From NCBI RefSeq assembly GCF_036227485.1, contig NZ_CP109479.1, positions 2,666,001 through 2,730,000 of the forward strand: a DNA stretch of 64,000 nucleotides, given 5' to 3'. The notes below the pieces were generated by a model. That model was given only the letters and a program-made list of their open reading frames with translations. It had not been told where the DNA came from and made no database searches. This DNA comes from Streptomyces sp. NBC_01451 (GTDB taxonomy: Bacteria > Actinomycetota > Actinomycetes > Streptomycetales > Streptomycetaceae). Every line of letters starts with the position of its first letter. Position 1 is the first letter of the stretch. This document shows, in pieces, positions 27,352-40,427 of this stretch. The position numbers were made by a program, and so were the translations under genes.

Positions 27352-29013
27352 GTGACCCCCCTCTACGCGCGTCACAACCGCACCACCCTGGCCATCGCCA
27401 CCGCTGTCGCCGCCGGAGCCCTCATCACCACCGGCCTGACCACCGGCGCCTCCGCGCAGAGCGAGCCGGCCGGCGCCAAGGCCAAGGTCTCCGCCGTCCC
27501 GGTGACGCTGTCCCCCGCCGCTCGCACGGCCCTCATCAAGGAAGCCGCCGCCGAAGCCCCGGCGACCGCCGACGAGATAGGCCTCGGCGCGAAGGAGAAG
27601 CTCGTCGTCCGTGACGTCGTCAAGGACGCCGACGGCACGCTGCACACCCGCTACGAGCGCACCTACGCGGGCCTGCCGGTCCTCGGCGGCGACCTCGTCG
27701 TGCACGAGAACGCGGCCGGCGTGACCAAGGGTGTGACCAGAGCGCACAACGCGGCCATCAAGGTCGCCGACCTCACCCCCGAGGTCACCACGGCCGTCGC
27801 CGAGAAGCAGGCCGTCACGCTCGCCAAGAAGGCCGGCTCCACCAAGTCGGAGGCGTCCAACGCCCCCCGCAAGGTGATCTGGGCGGCCTCGGGCACCCCG
27901 ACCCTCGCCTACGAGACCGTCGTCGGCGGCCTCCAGGAGGACGGCACCCCGAACGAGCTGCACGTCATCACCGACGCGGCCACCGGCAAGAAGCTGTACG
28001 AGTACCAGGGCATCGAGACCGGCACCGGCAAGAGCCTGTACTCGGGCACGGTCTCCCTGAGCACGACGCTGTCGGGCTCGACGTACCAGCTGACCGACGG
28101 CACCCGCGGCGGCCACAAGACGTACAACAAGGCGCACGCCACCACCACGTCCGCCGGCACCCTGTTCACCGACGCCGACGACACCTGGGGCACCGGCGCC
28201 GCCTCCAGCTCGACCACCGACCAGACCGCGGCCGTCGACGCCGCGTACGGCGCGCAGAAGACGTGGGACTTCTACAAGGACACGTTCGGCCGCTCCGGCA
28301 TCAAGAACAACGGTGTCGCCGCGTACTCCCGCGTCCACTACGGCAACGCGTACGTCAACGCGTTCTGGGACGACAGCTGCTTCTGCATGACGTACGGCGA
28401 CGGCGAGGGCAACGTCAACCCGCTGACCTCGCTGGACGTGGCCGGGCACGAGATGACCCACGGCGTCACCGCCAACACGGCGGGCCTCAACTACTCGGGC
28501 GAGTCCGGTGGCCTGAACGAGGCGACGTCCGACATCTTCGGCACGGCCGTCGAGTTCTACGCGGCGAACTCCTCCGACGTCGGTGACTACCTCATCGGCG
28601 AGAAGATCGACATCAACGGCGACGGCTCGCCGCTGCGTTACATGGACCAGCCGAGCAAGGACGGCGGCTCGGCCAACTACTGGTCGTCCACGGTCAAGAA
28701 CCTCGACGTCCACTACTCGTCGGGTCCCGCGAACCACTTCTTCTACCTTCTCTCCGAGGGCAGCGGTTCGAAGACGATCAACGGGGTCAGCTACAACTCC
28801 CCGACCTACAACAGCTCCACGATCACGGGTATCGGTCGCGCCAAGGCCGTCCAGATCTGGTACAAGGCGCTGACCACCTACATGACGTCGACGACCAACT
28901 ACAAGGGCGCCCGCACGGCGACCCTGTCGGCGGCCTCGGCCCTGTACGGCGCCAGCAGCACGGAGTACGCGGCGGTCAACGCGGCCTGGGCCGCGGTCAA
29001 CGTCACCGCCTGA
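27352..29013 (+). CDS. Secreted M4 (thermolysin-like) metalloprotease
   Basis: A 553-residue preproenzyme closely similar to its upstream neighbour across signal peptide, propeptide and catalytic domain: HEMTH at about 365, GGLNEATSD and SSGPANHFFYLL. It lacks the C-terminal P-domain and ends right after the M4 fold. GTG 27352 has AAGGAG with 5-nt spacing. The shared upstream block, near-identical propeptide start (LGLGAKEKLVVRDV) and tandem order show a gene duplication in which one copy gained or lost the P-domain. The product is an extracellular zinc endopeptidase. Confidence 0.94.
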   Translation: MTPLYARHNRTTLAIATAVAAGALITTGLTTGASAQSEPAGAKAKVSAVPVTLSPAARTALIKEAAAEAPATADEIGLGAKEKLVVRDVVKDADGTLHTRYERTYAGLPVLGGDLVVHENAAGVTKGVTRAHNAAIKVADLTPEVTTAVAEKQAVTLAKKAGSTKSEASNAPRKVIWAASGTPTLAYETVVGGLQEDGTPNELHVITDAATGKKLYEYQGIETGTGKSLYSGTVSLSTTLSGSTYQLTDGTRGGHKTYNKAHATTTSAGTLFTDADDTWGTGAASSSTTDQTAAVDAAYGAQKTWDFYKDTFGRSGIKNNGVAAYSRVHYGNAYVNAFWDDSCFCMTYGDGEGNVNPLTSLDVAGHEMTHGVTANTAGLNYSGESGGLNEATSDIFGTAVEFYAANSSDVGDYLIGEKIDINGDGSPLRYMDQPSKDGGSANYWSSTVKNLDVHYSSGPANHFFYLLSEGSGSKTINGVSYNSPTYNSSTITGIGRAKAVQIWYKALTTYMTSTTNYKGARTATLSAASALYGASSTEYAAVNAAWAAVNVTA

Positions 29014-29042
29014 CGAGTGCCACGGGCCGCTCGGCACGAGCG

Positions 29043-29098
29043 GCAGGTGAGCAGGTGAGCAGGTGAGCAGGTAAGCAGGTAAGCAGGTAAGCAGGTGA
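29043..29098. repeat. Seven 8-bp tandem repeats (GCAGGTRA)
   Basis: Seven head-to-tail copies: three GCAGGTGA, three GCAGGTAA and one GCAGGTGA. They lie directly after the second metalloprotease stop and before its terminator. The array is a minisatellite, transcribed as part of the protease 3' untranslated region. Confidence 0.9.
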
Positions 29099-29102
29099 AC
29101 GG

Positions 29103-29145
29103 CGGGGCGGTACCCGGAACGAAGGCATTTCCGGGGACCGCCCCG
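29103..29145 (+). terminator. Terminator hairpin after metalloprotease 2
   Basis: Nine paired bases (29103-29111 with 29137-29145), one mismatch, then seven more pairs (29113-29119 with 29129-29135) give a long hairpin with a 9-nt loop about 90 bp after the stop codon. Confidence 0.7.
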
Positions 29146-29215
29146 TCGTACGTGTGTCCGCGTCCCGCACCCCGCCGCACAGCCGCTCGCACCCCCCGCC
29201 CTACCCTTGGGTCCC

Positions 29216-29728
29216 ATGTCCTTCACGTACGCGGACGTCGGCGCGACCCGCGAGCGCGGCTTCCGTTGTCCGCCCGGCTTCCGCCCCATGCATGTGCGCA
29301 CCCGCCTCGGTGAGGGCGAGGCGGTCTTCCGACGCGCGGCCGAGGCCGTCCTCACCTGGGAGATGCACCGCGCGATGGGCGTGGGCATCGACACCACCTC
29401 GGAACGGGCGGCCCCCGACGTGGATGTGACCGTCACTCTCGCCGGGGTGATAAAGGCCCCCTGCCGCGTGGTGTGGACAGTGGAGGAGTACCGCCGCGCC
29501 GGCTGGGCGTACGGCACCCTGGCCGGTCACCCGGAGTGCGGCGAGGAGTCGTTCGTCGTGGACCGCACGGGCGACGGCACCGTGTGGCTGACGATAAGCG
29601 CGTTCAGCCGCCCCGCGAAGTGGTACGCCAAGGCGGGCGGGCCAGCGACGCGGGGATTCCAGCATGCCTATGCACGGCGGTGCGGGGCGACACTGCGGCG
29701 GCTGTGCGAGGGCTACGAGGAAGCCTGA
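29216..29728 (+). CDS. DUF1990-family protein
   Basis: A 170-residue cytoplasmic protein with features of the DUF1990 family: a FTYADVGAT start, the central RVVWTVEEYRRAGWAYGTL block, GHPECGEESFVV and a C-terminal ISAFSRPAKWYAKAGG segment ahead of the AYARRCGATLRRL helix. The family has no established biochemical function; the fold is probably START-like with a hydrophobic pocket. ATG 29216 is chosen because conservation begins there, three residues inside an upstream in-frame start at 29207. It stands alone, 168 bp before the kinase gene. Confidence 0.75.
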   Translation: MSFTYADVGATRERGFRCPPGFRPMHVRTRLGEGEAVFRRAAEAVLTWEMHRAMGVGIDTTSERAAPDVDVTVTLAGVIKAPCRVVWTVEEYRRAGWAYGTLAGHPECGEESFVVDRTGDGTVWLTISAFSRPAKWYAKAGGPATRGFQHAYARRCGATLRRLCEGYEEA

Positions 29729-29896
29729 CGCGGACCGGCCGCCGACCGGCACGGACTCACCCGGTTCGGGGCGGGCTGAGCCGGACCGGCCGCTGCGCGA
29801 ATTCCTGGCCACGGAACCGGCCCAACTCCCCGTTTCGCACAGGCGTGCTGCGCTAATCTCTCGATCACACGTGCCACCCGAGAGACCAGGGCCCTC

Positions 29897-31867
29897 ATGC
29901 CACCCCAACAGCGCAGCCGCACCGAAGAGTTGGCCTATGCGGCAGCCGGTATGGAACCACCCCCCGTGGTCCCGCTGCGCAGGAACGATCCGAGGCAGGC
30001 CGGCCCGTACCGGCTGGAGTCGCTGCTCGGCACCGGCGGCATGGGCCGCGTTTATCTGGGCCGGGACACCACCGGCGGCACGGGACCGGCCGCCGTGAAG
30101 GTGATCCGGCCCGAGTACGCGGAGGACCCCCTCTTCCGAAAGCGTTTCGAGCGCGAGGTCGGCGCGCTGGACAGCGTCCGGGGCGCGCACATCGTGCGGC
30201 TGCTGGGCAGCGGCTGCGAGGAGGACCTGGTCTGGGTCGCCACCGAGTACATACCGGGGCCCACCCTCGCCGACGTCGTCAACGCGCGCGGGCCGATCGC
30301 CCCGGCGGCGGCCTGGCGGCTGCTGGCCGACGTGGGGCGCGCGATCGAGGCCATCTGGCAGGCGGGGCTCGTCCACCGCGACCTCAAGCCGTCCAACGTG
30401 ATCCTGGGCGCCGACGGTGCCCGCGTCATCGACTTCGGCGTCGTCCAGGCCCCCGACGGCACGGCGATCACCGCCACGGGCCAGAACGTCGGAACGCCCG
30501 CCTACATGTCCCCGGAACAGGCGAGGGGCCGCGAGGTGACCGCCGCCTCCGACGTCTTCTCGCTGGCCTCGACGCTGACGTACGCCGTCACGGGGCACGC
30601 GCCGTTCGGTGAGGGAACGGGCGTCGACGTTCTCTTCGGAGTGGCCTTCGAGCCACCCCGCGAGGAGATCCTCGACCAGGTGGAGACCGTCGACGCGGAA
30701 CTGGCCGCGTTCATCCGCACCTGCCTGGACAAGGATCCGGAACGGCGCCCGCTGCCGGAGACGGTGTTCAGGACGGCCATCGGGCACCAGATGTCGGCGA
30801 CACCGTCGCAGTCGCCCACGAGCAGGCCCGGGCCGAAAGTCCTTCCCGAAGCGCCGCCCCGGGCCGCCGAACCCGCCCTGCCCGCCGCACCCGCCACACC
30901 GGCAGGGAGCGGAAATCGCAGGAGGATGACGGCAGTCGCCGTCGCCGCGGCAGTCCTCCTGGCCGCCGGAGGCGTCGCCCTGGCACTCCTGGAACAGGAC
31001 GACGACCGGACACCGGCCGCCGCCGCTCCCGACACCGGTGCCGGTACGTCGGCTGCCGCGTCGCCGGAGACGTCCCCGCCCGCGACGGGAACCGCGTCCG
31101 CCACCCCTCGCAACGCGGTTGTGCCGACCCCCTCGAAGCCGGTCGACCCAACACCGCGGCAGGATTCGAGCCCGACGACCGTCCAGAACCCCGCGACGCT
31201 GGACCTCCGGTCCGCCGCGTGCGCCGCCGAGCTCGGGTCGGGCTCCGCAGGCGACTGCGTCGAGGCACTGCAACTCCTCCTCGGCGGCCACGGTCTGTAC
31301 GTCACGGTGGACGGCCGGTTCGGGCCGGAGACCCTCGCGGCGGTGAAGGCCTTCCAGACGGAGGCCGGGACCACCGTGGACGGCAGGGTCGGCGCCCAGA
31401 CCAAGGAAGCCCTGTACGCCACGGCTCGCGGCCCGGTCCGCACCGGTTCCCTGACGGTTGTCGAGAACAACGGCGCCCTGGTCGCCAGATGCCTCGATGC
31501 CCGCGACAGCCCGACCGTCGGGGTGTGGACCTGCAAGGGCACGTCCACCCAGAAGTGGGCCCTGTACCGCGTGCCAGGTCCGGCCGCCACATACCTCGTC
31601 GTCGACCAGGGCACCCACCGCTGCCTGGACGCCGACGCGGGCACCAGCTCCGCGAACGGCCAGAAGATCGGCGCCAGGGTCTGCGACGGCCTGAGCGCCC
31701 AGCACTGGCGGCTCGGCGACGCCGGTGAGAACGACGGGCAGACACTCGTCAGCATCCCGAACGGCTACTGCCTGGACGCGGAGGCCGCCACCTCGGGCCA
31801 GGAGGGCCGGGCGGTGCAGGGATGGAGCTGCGCGGGCAACAGCAACCAGGCGTGGAGCTGGTCCTGA
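29897..31867 (+). CDS. Membrane Ser/Thr kinase with peptidoglycan-binding and ricin-type ectodomains
   Basis: A 656-residue protein with a Hanks-type kinase at about 36-290: glycine loop GTGGMGRVYLG, Lys in AAVKVIRPE, catalytic loop HRDLKPSN, DFGVV and GTPAYMSPEQA. A Pro-rich linker leads to one transmembrane helix (about 344-366). Outside the cell come a Thr/Pro-rich stalk, a PG_binding_1 domain (about 440-508, GHGLYVTVDGRFGPET) and a ricin B-type trefoil (about 515-656) with repeated QxW-like motifs (TQKWALY, QHWRLG, NQAWSWS). The layout suggests a sensor of wall glycans or polysaccharide. PASTA repeats, usual in PknB, are absent. The convergent glgP gene follows 42 bp later. Confidence 0.92.
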   Translation: MPPQQRSRTEELAYAAAGMEPPPVVPLRRNDPRQAGPYRLESLLGTGGMGRVYLGRDTTGGTGPAAVKVIRPEYAEDPLFRKRFEREVGALDSVRGAHIVRLLGSGCEEDLVWVATEYIPGPTLADVVNARGPIAPAAAWRLLADVGRAIEAIWQAGLVHRDLKPSNVILGADGARVIDFGVVQAPDGTAITATGQNVGTPAYMSPEQARGREVTAASDVFSLASTLTYAVTGHAPFGEGTGVDVLFGVAFEPPREEILDQVETVDAELAAFIRTCLDKDPERRPLPETVFRTAIGHQMSATPSQSPTSRPGPKVLPEAPPRAAEPALPAAPATPAGSGNRRRMTAVAVAAAVLLAAGGVALALLEQDDDRTPAAAAPDTGAGTSAAASPETSPPATGTASATPRNAVVPTPSKPVDPTPRQDSSPTTVQNPATLDLRSAACAAELGSGSAGDCVEALQLLLGGHGLYVTVDGRFGPETLAAVKAFQTEAGTTVDGRVGAQTKEALYATARGPVRTGSLTVVENNGALVARCLDARDSPTVGVWTCKGTSTQKWALYRVPGPAATYLVVDQGTHRCLDADAGTSSANGQKIGARVCDGLSAQHWRLGDAGENDGQTLVSIPNGYCLDAEAATSGQEGRAVQGWSCAGNSNQAWSWS

Positions 31868-31909
31868 CGCACCGTCATCCCGTCAGGACCAGCCGACCAG
31901 GTCCGGCGG

Positions 31910-34570
31910 TCACCGCATCAGAACACCGGCCCCCTCCCCCAGTTCCTCCGAGGGCACCGCCACCAGCCCCATCTCCGCGCTGGACGCCAGCAGCCGGTGC
32001 GCCGGCAGGATCCGCACCGTGTACCCGTAGGGCCCCGTCCGATGCAGCGACAAGGGCCCCTCGTACGTCCAGCACCCTTCCGGGTCCGGGCCGCCGACCG
32101 CCTTCAGCGGCACCGTCGTCGCGTCGGTGATGCTGTCCTGCGAGTCGACCCGCCCCGAGACCGCCTGGACCTCGACGTCGTCCGGGGACAGTTCACCGAG
32201 TGCCACCCGCACCCGGAGCGAGAGCGTGCTCCCCAGTTCCGCCGTCAACGCGGGGGCGGTCGCCGCCGAGGTCTCGACGTGGTCGACCGTCACCGTGTGC
32301 CAGGCGGAGCGGACCCGGGACTTCCAGGCCGCCAACTCCCTTGCCGTGTCCGGGGTCATGGTGCGGTGGGCGCGGGCCGCGGGAGCGTACAGGCGCTCCA
32401 CGTACTCGCGGACCATACGGCCGGCCAGGACCTTCGGGCCCAGGTGGGTCAGGGTCTCGCGGACCATCTCGATCCAGCGGTCGGGCAGACCCGTCTCGCC
32501 GTGCTCGTAGAAGCGCGGGGTGACGCGCTGCTCCAGCAGGTCGTACAGGGCGGCGGCCTCGACGTCGTCCCGGTGGTCGGGGTCGGTGCCCGCGACGCCG
32601 TCCGCCGTCGGGATGGCCCAGCCGAATTCGGGCCGGAACCACTCGTCCCACCAGCCGTCCAGGACCGAGAGGTTGAGGCAGCCGTTCAGCGCCGCCTTCA
32701 TCCCGCTCGTGCCGCACGCCTCCAGGGGGCGCAGGGGGTTGTTGAGCCAGATGTCGCAGCCCGGGTAGAGCTTCTGCGCCATCGCCATGCCGTAGTCCGG
32801 GAGGAACACGATGCGGTGGCGGACGCGCGGGTCGTCCGCGAAGCGCACCAGCTCCTGGATCAGCCGCTTGCCGCCGTCGTCCGCCGGGTGCGCCTTGCCC
32901 GCGATCACGATCTGGATCGGCCGCTCGGGGTGCAGGAGCAGATCCAGCAGCCGGTCGCGGTCGCGCAGCATCAGGGTCAGGCGTTTGTACGAGGGGACAC
33001 GGCGGGCGAATCCGATGGTCAGGACGTCCGGGTCGAGCACCCCGTCGATCCAGCCCAACTCCGCGCTGCCCGCGCCGCGTTGACGCCAGGAGGCCCGCAG
33101 TCGCTCCCGTACCTCCACGACCAGCTGCTCACGCAGGGAACGTCGTAGCTCCCAGATGTCCTGGTCGGCGATGTCCGCGACCGCGTCCCACCGGTCCGAG
33201 CCGCCGACCGTCAGCGCTTCCTCGGTGCGCTCCGCGCCGATCTGGCGGGCACCGAGCCGGAACACCTCCGGCGCGACCCAGGTGGGCGCGTGCACACCGT
33301 TGGTGACCGAGGTGATCGGGACTTCGGCAGGGTCGAAGCCCGGCCACAGCCCCGCGAACATCTCCCGGCTCACCTGGCCGTGGAGGAGGGACACCCCGTT
33401 CGCCTGGCGGCCCAGCCGCAGGCCCATCACCGCCATGTTGAAGAGGTTCGGCTCGCCACCGGGGTAGGTCTCCATGCCCAAACCCAGTACACGTTCCACG
33501 TCGATGCGCGGGAGTTCGGCGTCGGAGCCGAAGTGGCGGGCGACCAGTTCGCGGTCGAAGCGGTCGATGCCTGCGGGGACGGGTGTGTGCGTGGTGAAGA
33601 CCGTCCCCGCGCGGACCGTCTCCAGACCCGCGTCGAAGTCCAGCCCCTCGTCGCAGAGTTCGGCGATCCGCTCCAGGCCGAGGAAGCCCGCGTGGCCCTC
33701 GTTGGTGTGGAACACCTCGGGGGCGGGGTGGCCGGTGAGACGGCAGTACGTCCGGACCGCGCGCACTCCTCCTATCCCGAGCAGCATCTCCTGGAGCAGC
33801 CGGTGCTCGCTGCCGCCCCCGTAGAGCCGGTCGGTGACGCCCCGCTCGCCGAGGTCGTTCTCCTCCACGTCCGAGTCGAGGAGGAGAAGAGGCACGCGGC
33901 CCACCTGGGCCAGCCAGATCCGGGCCCGCAACTGCCGGCCGCCGGGCAGGGCCAGGGCGACCTGGGCCGGGGAGCCGTCGGGTTCCTTGAGGAGGGCGAC
34001 GGGGAGTTCGTTGGGGTCGAGGACCGGATACTGCTCCTGCTGCCAGCCGTCCCGGGAGAGCGACTGGCGGAAGTAGCCGTGCCGGTAGAGGAGTCCGACG
34101 CCGATCAGCGGTACGCCGAGGTCGCTGGCCGATTTCAGATGGTCCCCGGCGAGGATGCCGAGGCCGCCGGAGTACTGCGGCAGGGCGGCCGTGATCCCGA
34201 ACTCGGGTGAGAAGTAGGCGACGGCTGCGGGCAGTTCACCCCCATGGCCCTGCCCCTGGCCCTGATTCTGGGTCTGCGCCTGGTACCAGCGGCTGCCGGT
34301 CACGTAGTCGTGGAGGTCGTCGGCGGCCTCGGTGAGGCGGCGCAGGAAGCGGTGGTCCTCGGCGAGCTCGGTGAGCCGCTCGGGCGAGAGGCTGCCGAGG
34401 AGCCGTACGGGGTCGCACTCCGAGTCGGTCCAGCGCTCGGGGTCGACGGACTGGAAGAGCTCGCGTGTCTCCGCATGCCAGGACCAGCGCAGGTTGCGGG
34501 CCAGATCGCTGAGCGGCCGGAGGGGCTCGGGGAGAACGGGACGGACGGTGAACCGACGGATCGCCTTCAC
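31910..34570 (-). CDS. glgP: Alpha-glucan phosphorylase GlgP
   Basis: An 886-residue GT35 phosphorylase of the actinobacterial/archaeal-like type (alpha-glucan family phosphorylase). The start carries a family-specific N-terminal module (LPEPLRPLSDLARNLRWSWH), FNMAVMGLRLGRQANGVS lies in the middle, and the pyridoxal-phosphate lysine is in CGTSGMKAALNG at about 624. It releases glucose-1-phosphate from glycogen or linear alpha-glucans. An unusual NQGQGQGHGG-like insertion near residue 100 is encoded by a short repeat. ATG 34570 is preceded by a 10-bp hairpin. It is transcribed away from the glgE operon, with a subtilase gene between them. Confidence 0.94.
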   Translation of the reverse strand: MKAIRRFTVRPVLPEPLRPLSDLARNLRWSWHAETRELFQSVDPERWTDSECDPVRLLGSLSPERLTELAEDHRFLRRLTEAADDLHDYVTGSRWYQAQTQNQGQGQGHGGELPAAVAYFSPEFGITAALPQYSGGLGILAGDHLKSASDLGVPLIGVGLLYRHGYFRQSLSRDGWQQEQYPVLDPNELPVALLKEPDGSPAQVALALPGGRQLRARIWLAQVGRVPLLLLDSDVEENDLGERGVTDRLYGGGSEHRLLQEMLLGIGGVRAVRTYCRLTGHPAPEVFHTNEGHAGFLGLERIAELCDEGLDFDAGLETVRAGTVFTTHTPVPAGIDRFDRELVARHFGSDAELPRIDVERVLGLGMETYPGGEPNLFNMAVMGLRLGRQANGVSLLHGQVSREMFAGLWPGFDPAEVPITSVTNGVHAPTWVAPEVFRLGARQIGAERTEEALTVGGSDRWDAVADIADQDIWELRRSLREQLVVEVRERLRASWRQRGAGSAELGWIDGVLDPDVLTIGFARRVPSYKRLTLMLRDRDRLLDLLLHPERPIQIVIAGKAHPADDGGKRLIQELVRFADDPRVRHRIVFLPDYGMAMAQKLYPGCDIWLNNPLRPLEACGTSGMKAALNGCLNLSVLDGWWDEWFRPEFGWAIPTADGVAGTDPDHRDDVEAAALYDLLEQRVTPRFYEHGETGLPDRWIEMVRETLTHLGPKVLAGRMVREYVERLYAPAARAHRTMTPDTARELAAWKSRVRSAWHTVTVDHVETSAATAPALTAELGSTLSLRVRVALGELSPDDVEVQAVSGRVDSQDSITDATTVPLKAVGGPDPEGCWTYEGPLSLHRTGPYGYTVRILPAHRLLASSAEMGLVAVPSEELGEGAGVLMR

Positions 34571-34613
34571 ATGCCACCTCGGTGGTCGTGCGTGATGTCA
34601 AACCTGTACGTAC

Positions 34614-34639
34614 CGGGACGCACGGCCGTGTGCGTCCCG
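34614..34639 (-). promoter_or_regulatory. Hairpin in the leader region of glgP
   Basis: CGGGACGCAC and its exact complement GTGCGTCCCG (10 bp, 6-nt loop) lie 44 bp upstream of the glgP start. It is either an operator dyad or an RNA stem in the 5' leader. The rest of the 259-bp gap to the divergent protease gene shows no further clear signal. Confidence 0.4.
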
Positions 34640-34829
34640 TCATCATCCCCTTGACGGTATCGGTGAGGGAGCGCGGGAACCATGGCGCGTCCGGCGGGCC
34701 CCCCGTCAGGGCCGACTGCCGATATGGCCGATTCCACCCCCGTAGGCCACCTTGTGACACTTCTCCCCGCACGAGAGGCTGCCCAGAAGGCCGCCCGGTG
34801 TCGGCGGCCGAGGAGGGGGAACTCCAGGC

Positions 34830-36050
34830 ATGAAACGGACGCGTACCAGACGTCTGCGCTGGACTGCGGGCCTGACCACGGTGACCGTGCTTTCGGCGCT
34901 TTCGGTGCTTTCGGCCACCGCACCAGCGCAGGCCGCCCCGGAGGGGCGCATAGCCGGCGCCGGTGAACCCGGCACCGTCGACGGAAGTTACCTGGTGACA
35001 CTCAAGGGAGGTACGACCGCTTCGTCGGCGGACGGCAGGAGTCTCGCCGCGAAGTACGGAGCGAAAATAAGCCACACCTACAGCACCGTCCTGAACGGCT
35101 ACGCCATTCGGGCCAACGAGAAACAGGCCAGGCGCCTCGCGGCGGACTCCCGCGTCGCCTCGGTCGCCCAGGACAGCCGGATCACCTCCGACGGTGCCTC
35201 CTCACGCGGCCGGCAGATCCCGCCGTCCTGGGGGCTGGACCGGATCGACCAGGCCGACCTGCCGCTCGACGGCGGCTACACCTGGCCGCGGTCGGCGGGC
35301 TCGGGCGTCACGGTGTACGTGATCGACACCGGCATCCGTATCTCGCACAAGGACTTCGGCGGCCGGGCGAGCTACGGCTGGGACTTCGTCGACGACGACA
35401 GATGGGCCGGCGACGGAAACGGCCACGGCACGCATGTCGCGGCGACGATCGCCGGCACGGCCCTCGGTGTGGCGAAGAAGGCCAGGGTCGTCTCCGTACG
35501 CGTCCTCGACGACGCGGGCGGCGGCACGACGGCGCAGGTCATCGCGGGTATCGACTGGGTGACGAAGCACGCGAGGAAGCCCGCCGTCGCCAATGTGAGC
35601 CTCGGCGGCTACCGCAACACCCAGCTGGACACGGCCGTACGGAACTCGATCGCGTCCGGGGTGACCTACACGGTCGCCGCCGGGAACGCCGACGAGCCGG
35701 CGGACGCGTACTCTCCGGCCGGCGTCAAGTCGGCGATCACGGTCGGCGCGACCGGGCCGACGGACGCCCGGGCCGCCTTCTCGAACTGGGGTTCGGCGCT
35801 CGACCTGTTCGCCCCGGGTGTCTCGATCACCTCGGCGTCGTATGCCAGCGACACCGGCCGGGTGACCTATTCGGGCACATCGATGGCGGCGCCGCACGTG
35901 GCGGGCGCGGCGGCCCTCTACTTGGCGGAACGACCGAAATCCAGTCCGGCGCAGGTTTCCAAGGCACTGACGGCTCTGGCGACGTCCGGGAAAGTCTCCG
36001 ACAAGAAGGCCGGTTCACCGAACAAACTCCTGCGAACACCGCTCTCCTAG
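34830..36050 (+). CDS. Secreted subtilisin-family (S8) serine protease
   Basis: A 406-residue preproprotease. A signal peptide ends near APAQA, an inhibitor I9-type propeptide runs to about 125 (GSYLVTLKGG, GYAIRANEKQARRLA), and the catalytic domain has the triad in VIDTGIR (Asp166), NGHGTHVAATIAG (His199) and SGTSMAAPHVAGAAAL (Ser350). The domain is proteinase K-like and ends shortly after the fold, with no C-terminal adhesion module. It should be an extracellular endopeptidase. The gene sits between glgP and glgE on the glgE strand, followed by a terminator, so it is a separate transcription unit and probably an insertion into the glucan cluster. Confidence 0.93.
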   Translation: MKRTRTRRLRWTAGLTTVTVLSALSVLSATAPAQAAPEGRIAGAGEPGTVDGSYLVTLKGGTTASSADGRSLAAKYGAKISHTYSTVLNGYAIRANEKQARRLAADSRVASVAQDSRITSDGASSRGRQIPPSWGLDRIDQADLPLDGGYTWPRSAGSGVTVYVIDTGIRISHKDFGGRASYGWDFVDDDRWAGDGNGHGTHVAATIAGTALGVAKKARVVSVRVLDDAGGGTTAQVIAGIDWVTKHARKPAVANVSLGGYRNTQLDTAVRNSIASGVTYTVAAGNADEPADAYSPAGVKSAITVGATGPTDARAAFSNWGSALDLFAPGVSITSASYASDTGRVTYSGTSMAAPHVAGAAALYLAERPKSSPAQVSKALTALATSGKVSDKKAGSPNKLLRTPLS

Positions 36051-36065
36051 AAGCACTGTGCCGTT

Positions 36066-36094
36066 GTCGGCCCCGTCCACCGGACGGGGCCGAC
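36066..36094 (+). terminator. Terminator hairpin after the subtilase gene
   Basis: A perfect 13-bp stem (36066-36078 with 36082-36094) with a 3-nt loop lies 16 bp after the stop codon, isolating the protease from the downstream glgE operon. Confidence 0.7.
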
Positions 36095-36273
36095 GTCGTT
36101 CGCCGACCTGGCTGATCCTGGGTACGGACATACGCGCGAGTAGTTGGCAAAGTGCCGGATTGCCTACCCGAATAGGGTGGGAAGGCTCCCCCGGTACACG
36201 ACTGGGGTACACCACGCAGGACACCCTCCCCACATCCATCCGCCCACCCACGTTGACGCGGACAGGAGCGGTA

Positions 36274-40307
<4,034 letters not shown>

Positions 40308-40427
40308 AACCTGGTTTTACCTGCACGTACGTGGTCGTATGTGCGGAACCCCGGCGGGCCGGTTTCTCCCGTCCCGCCCGGGGCACGCAACAGTCACACC
40401 CCGCCCCTGGGGAAAGGACGCGCCGCC

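Noticed and set aside
29043..29098. Possible CRISPR array
   Set aside because: Units are 8 bp, directly adjacent and without spacers; no cas genes are nearby.
25032..29517. Very long minus-strand open frames opposite the two metalloprotease genes
   Set aside because: They are artefacts of high GC: no family features, Val/Arg/Gly-rich composition, and the plus-strand frames carry full M4 motifs.
29201..31705. 834-codon minus-strand frame opposite the kinase gene
   Set aside because: The plus strand encodes a complete kinase with all motifs; the antisense frame has no domain features.
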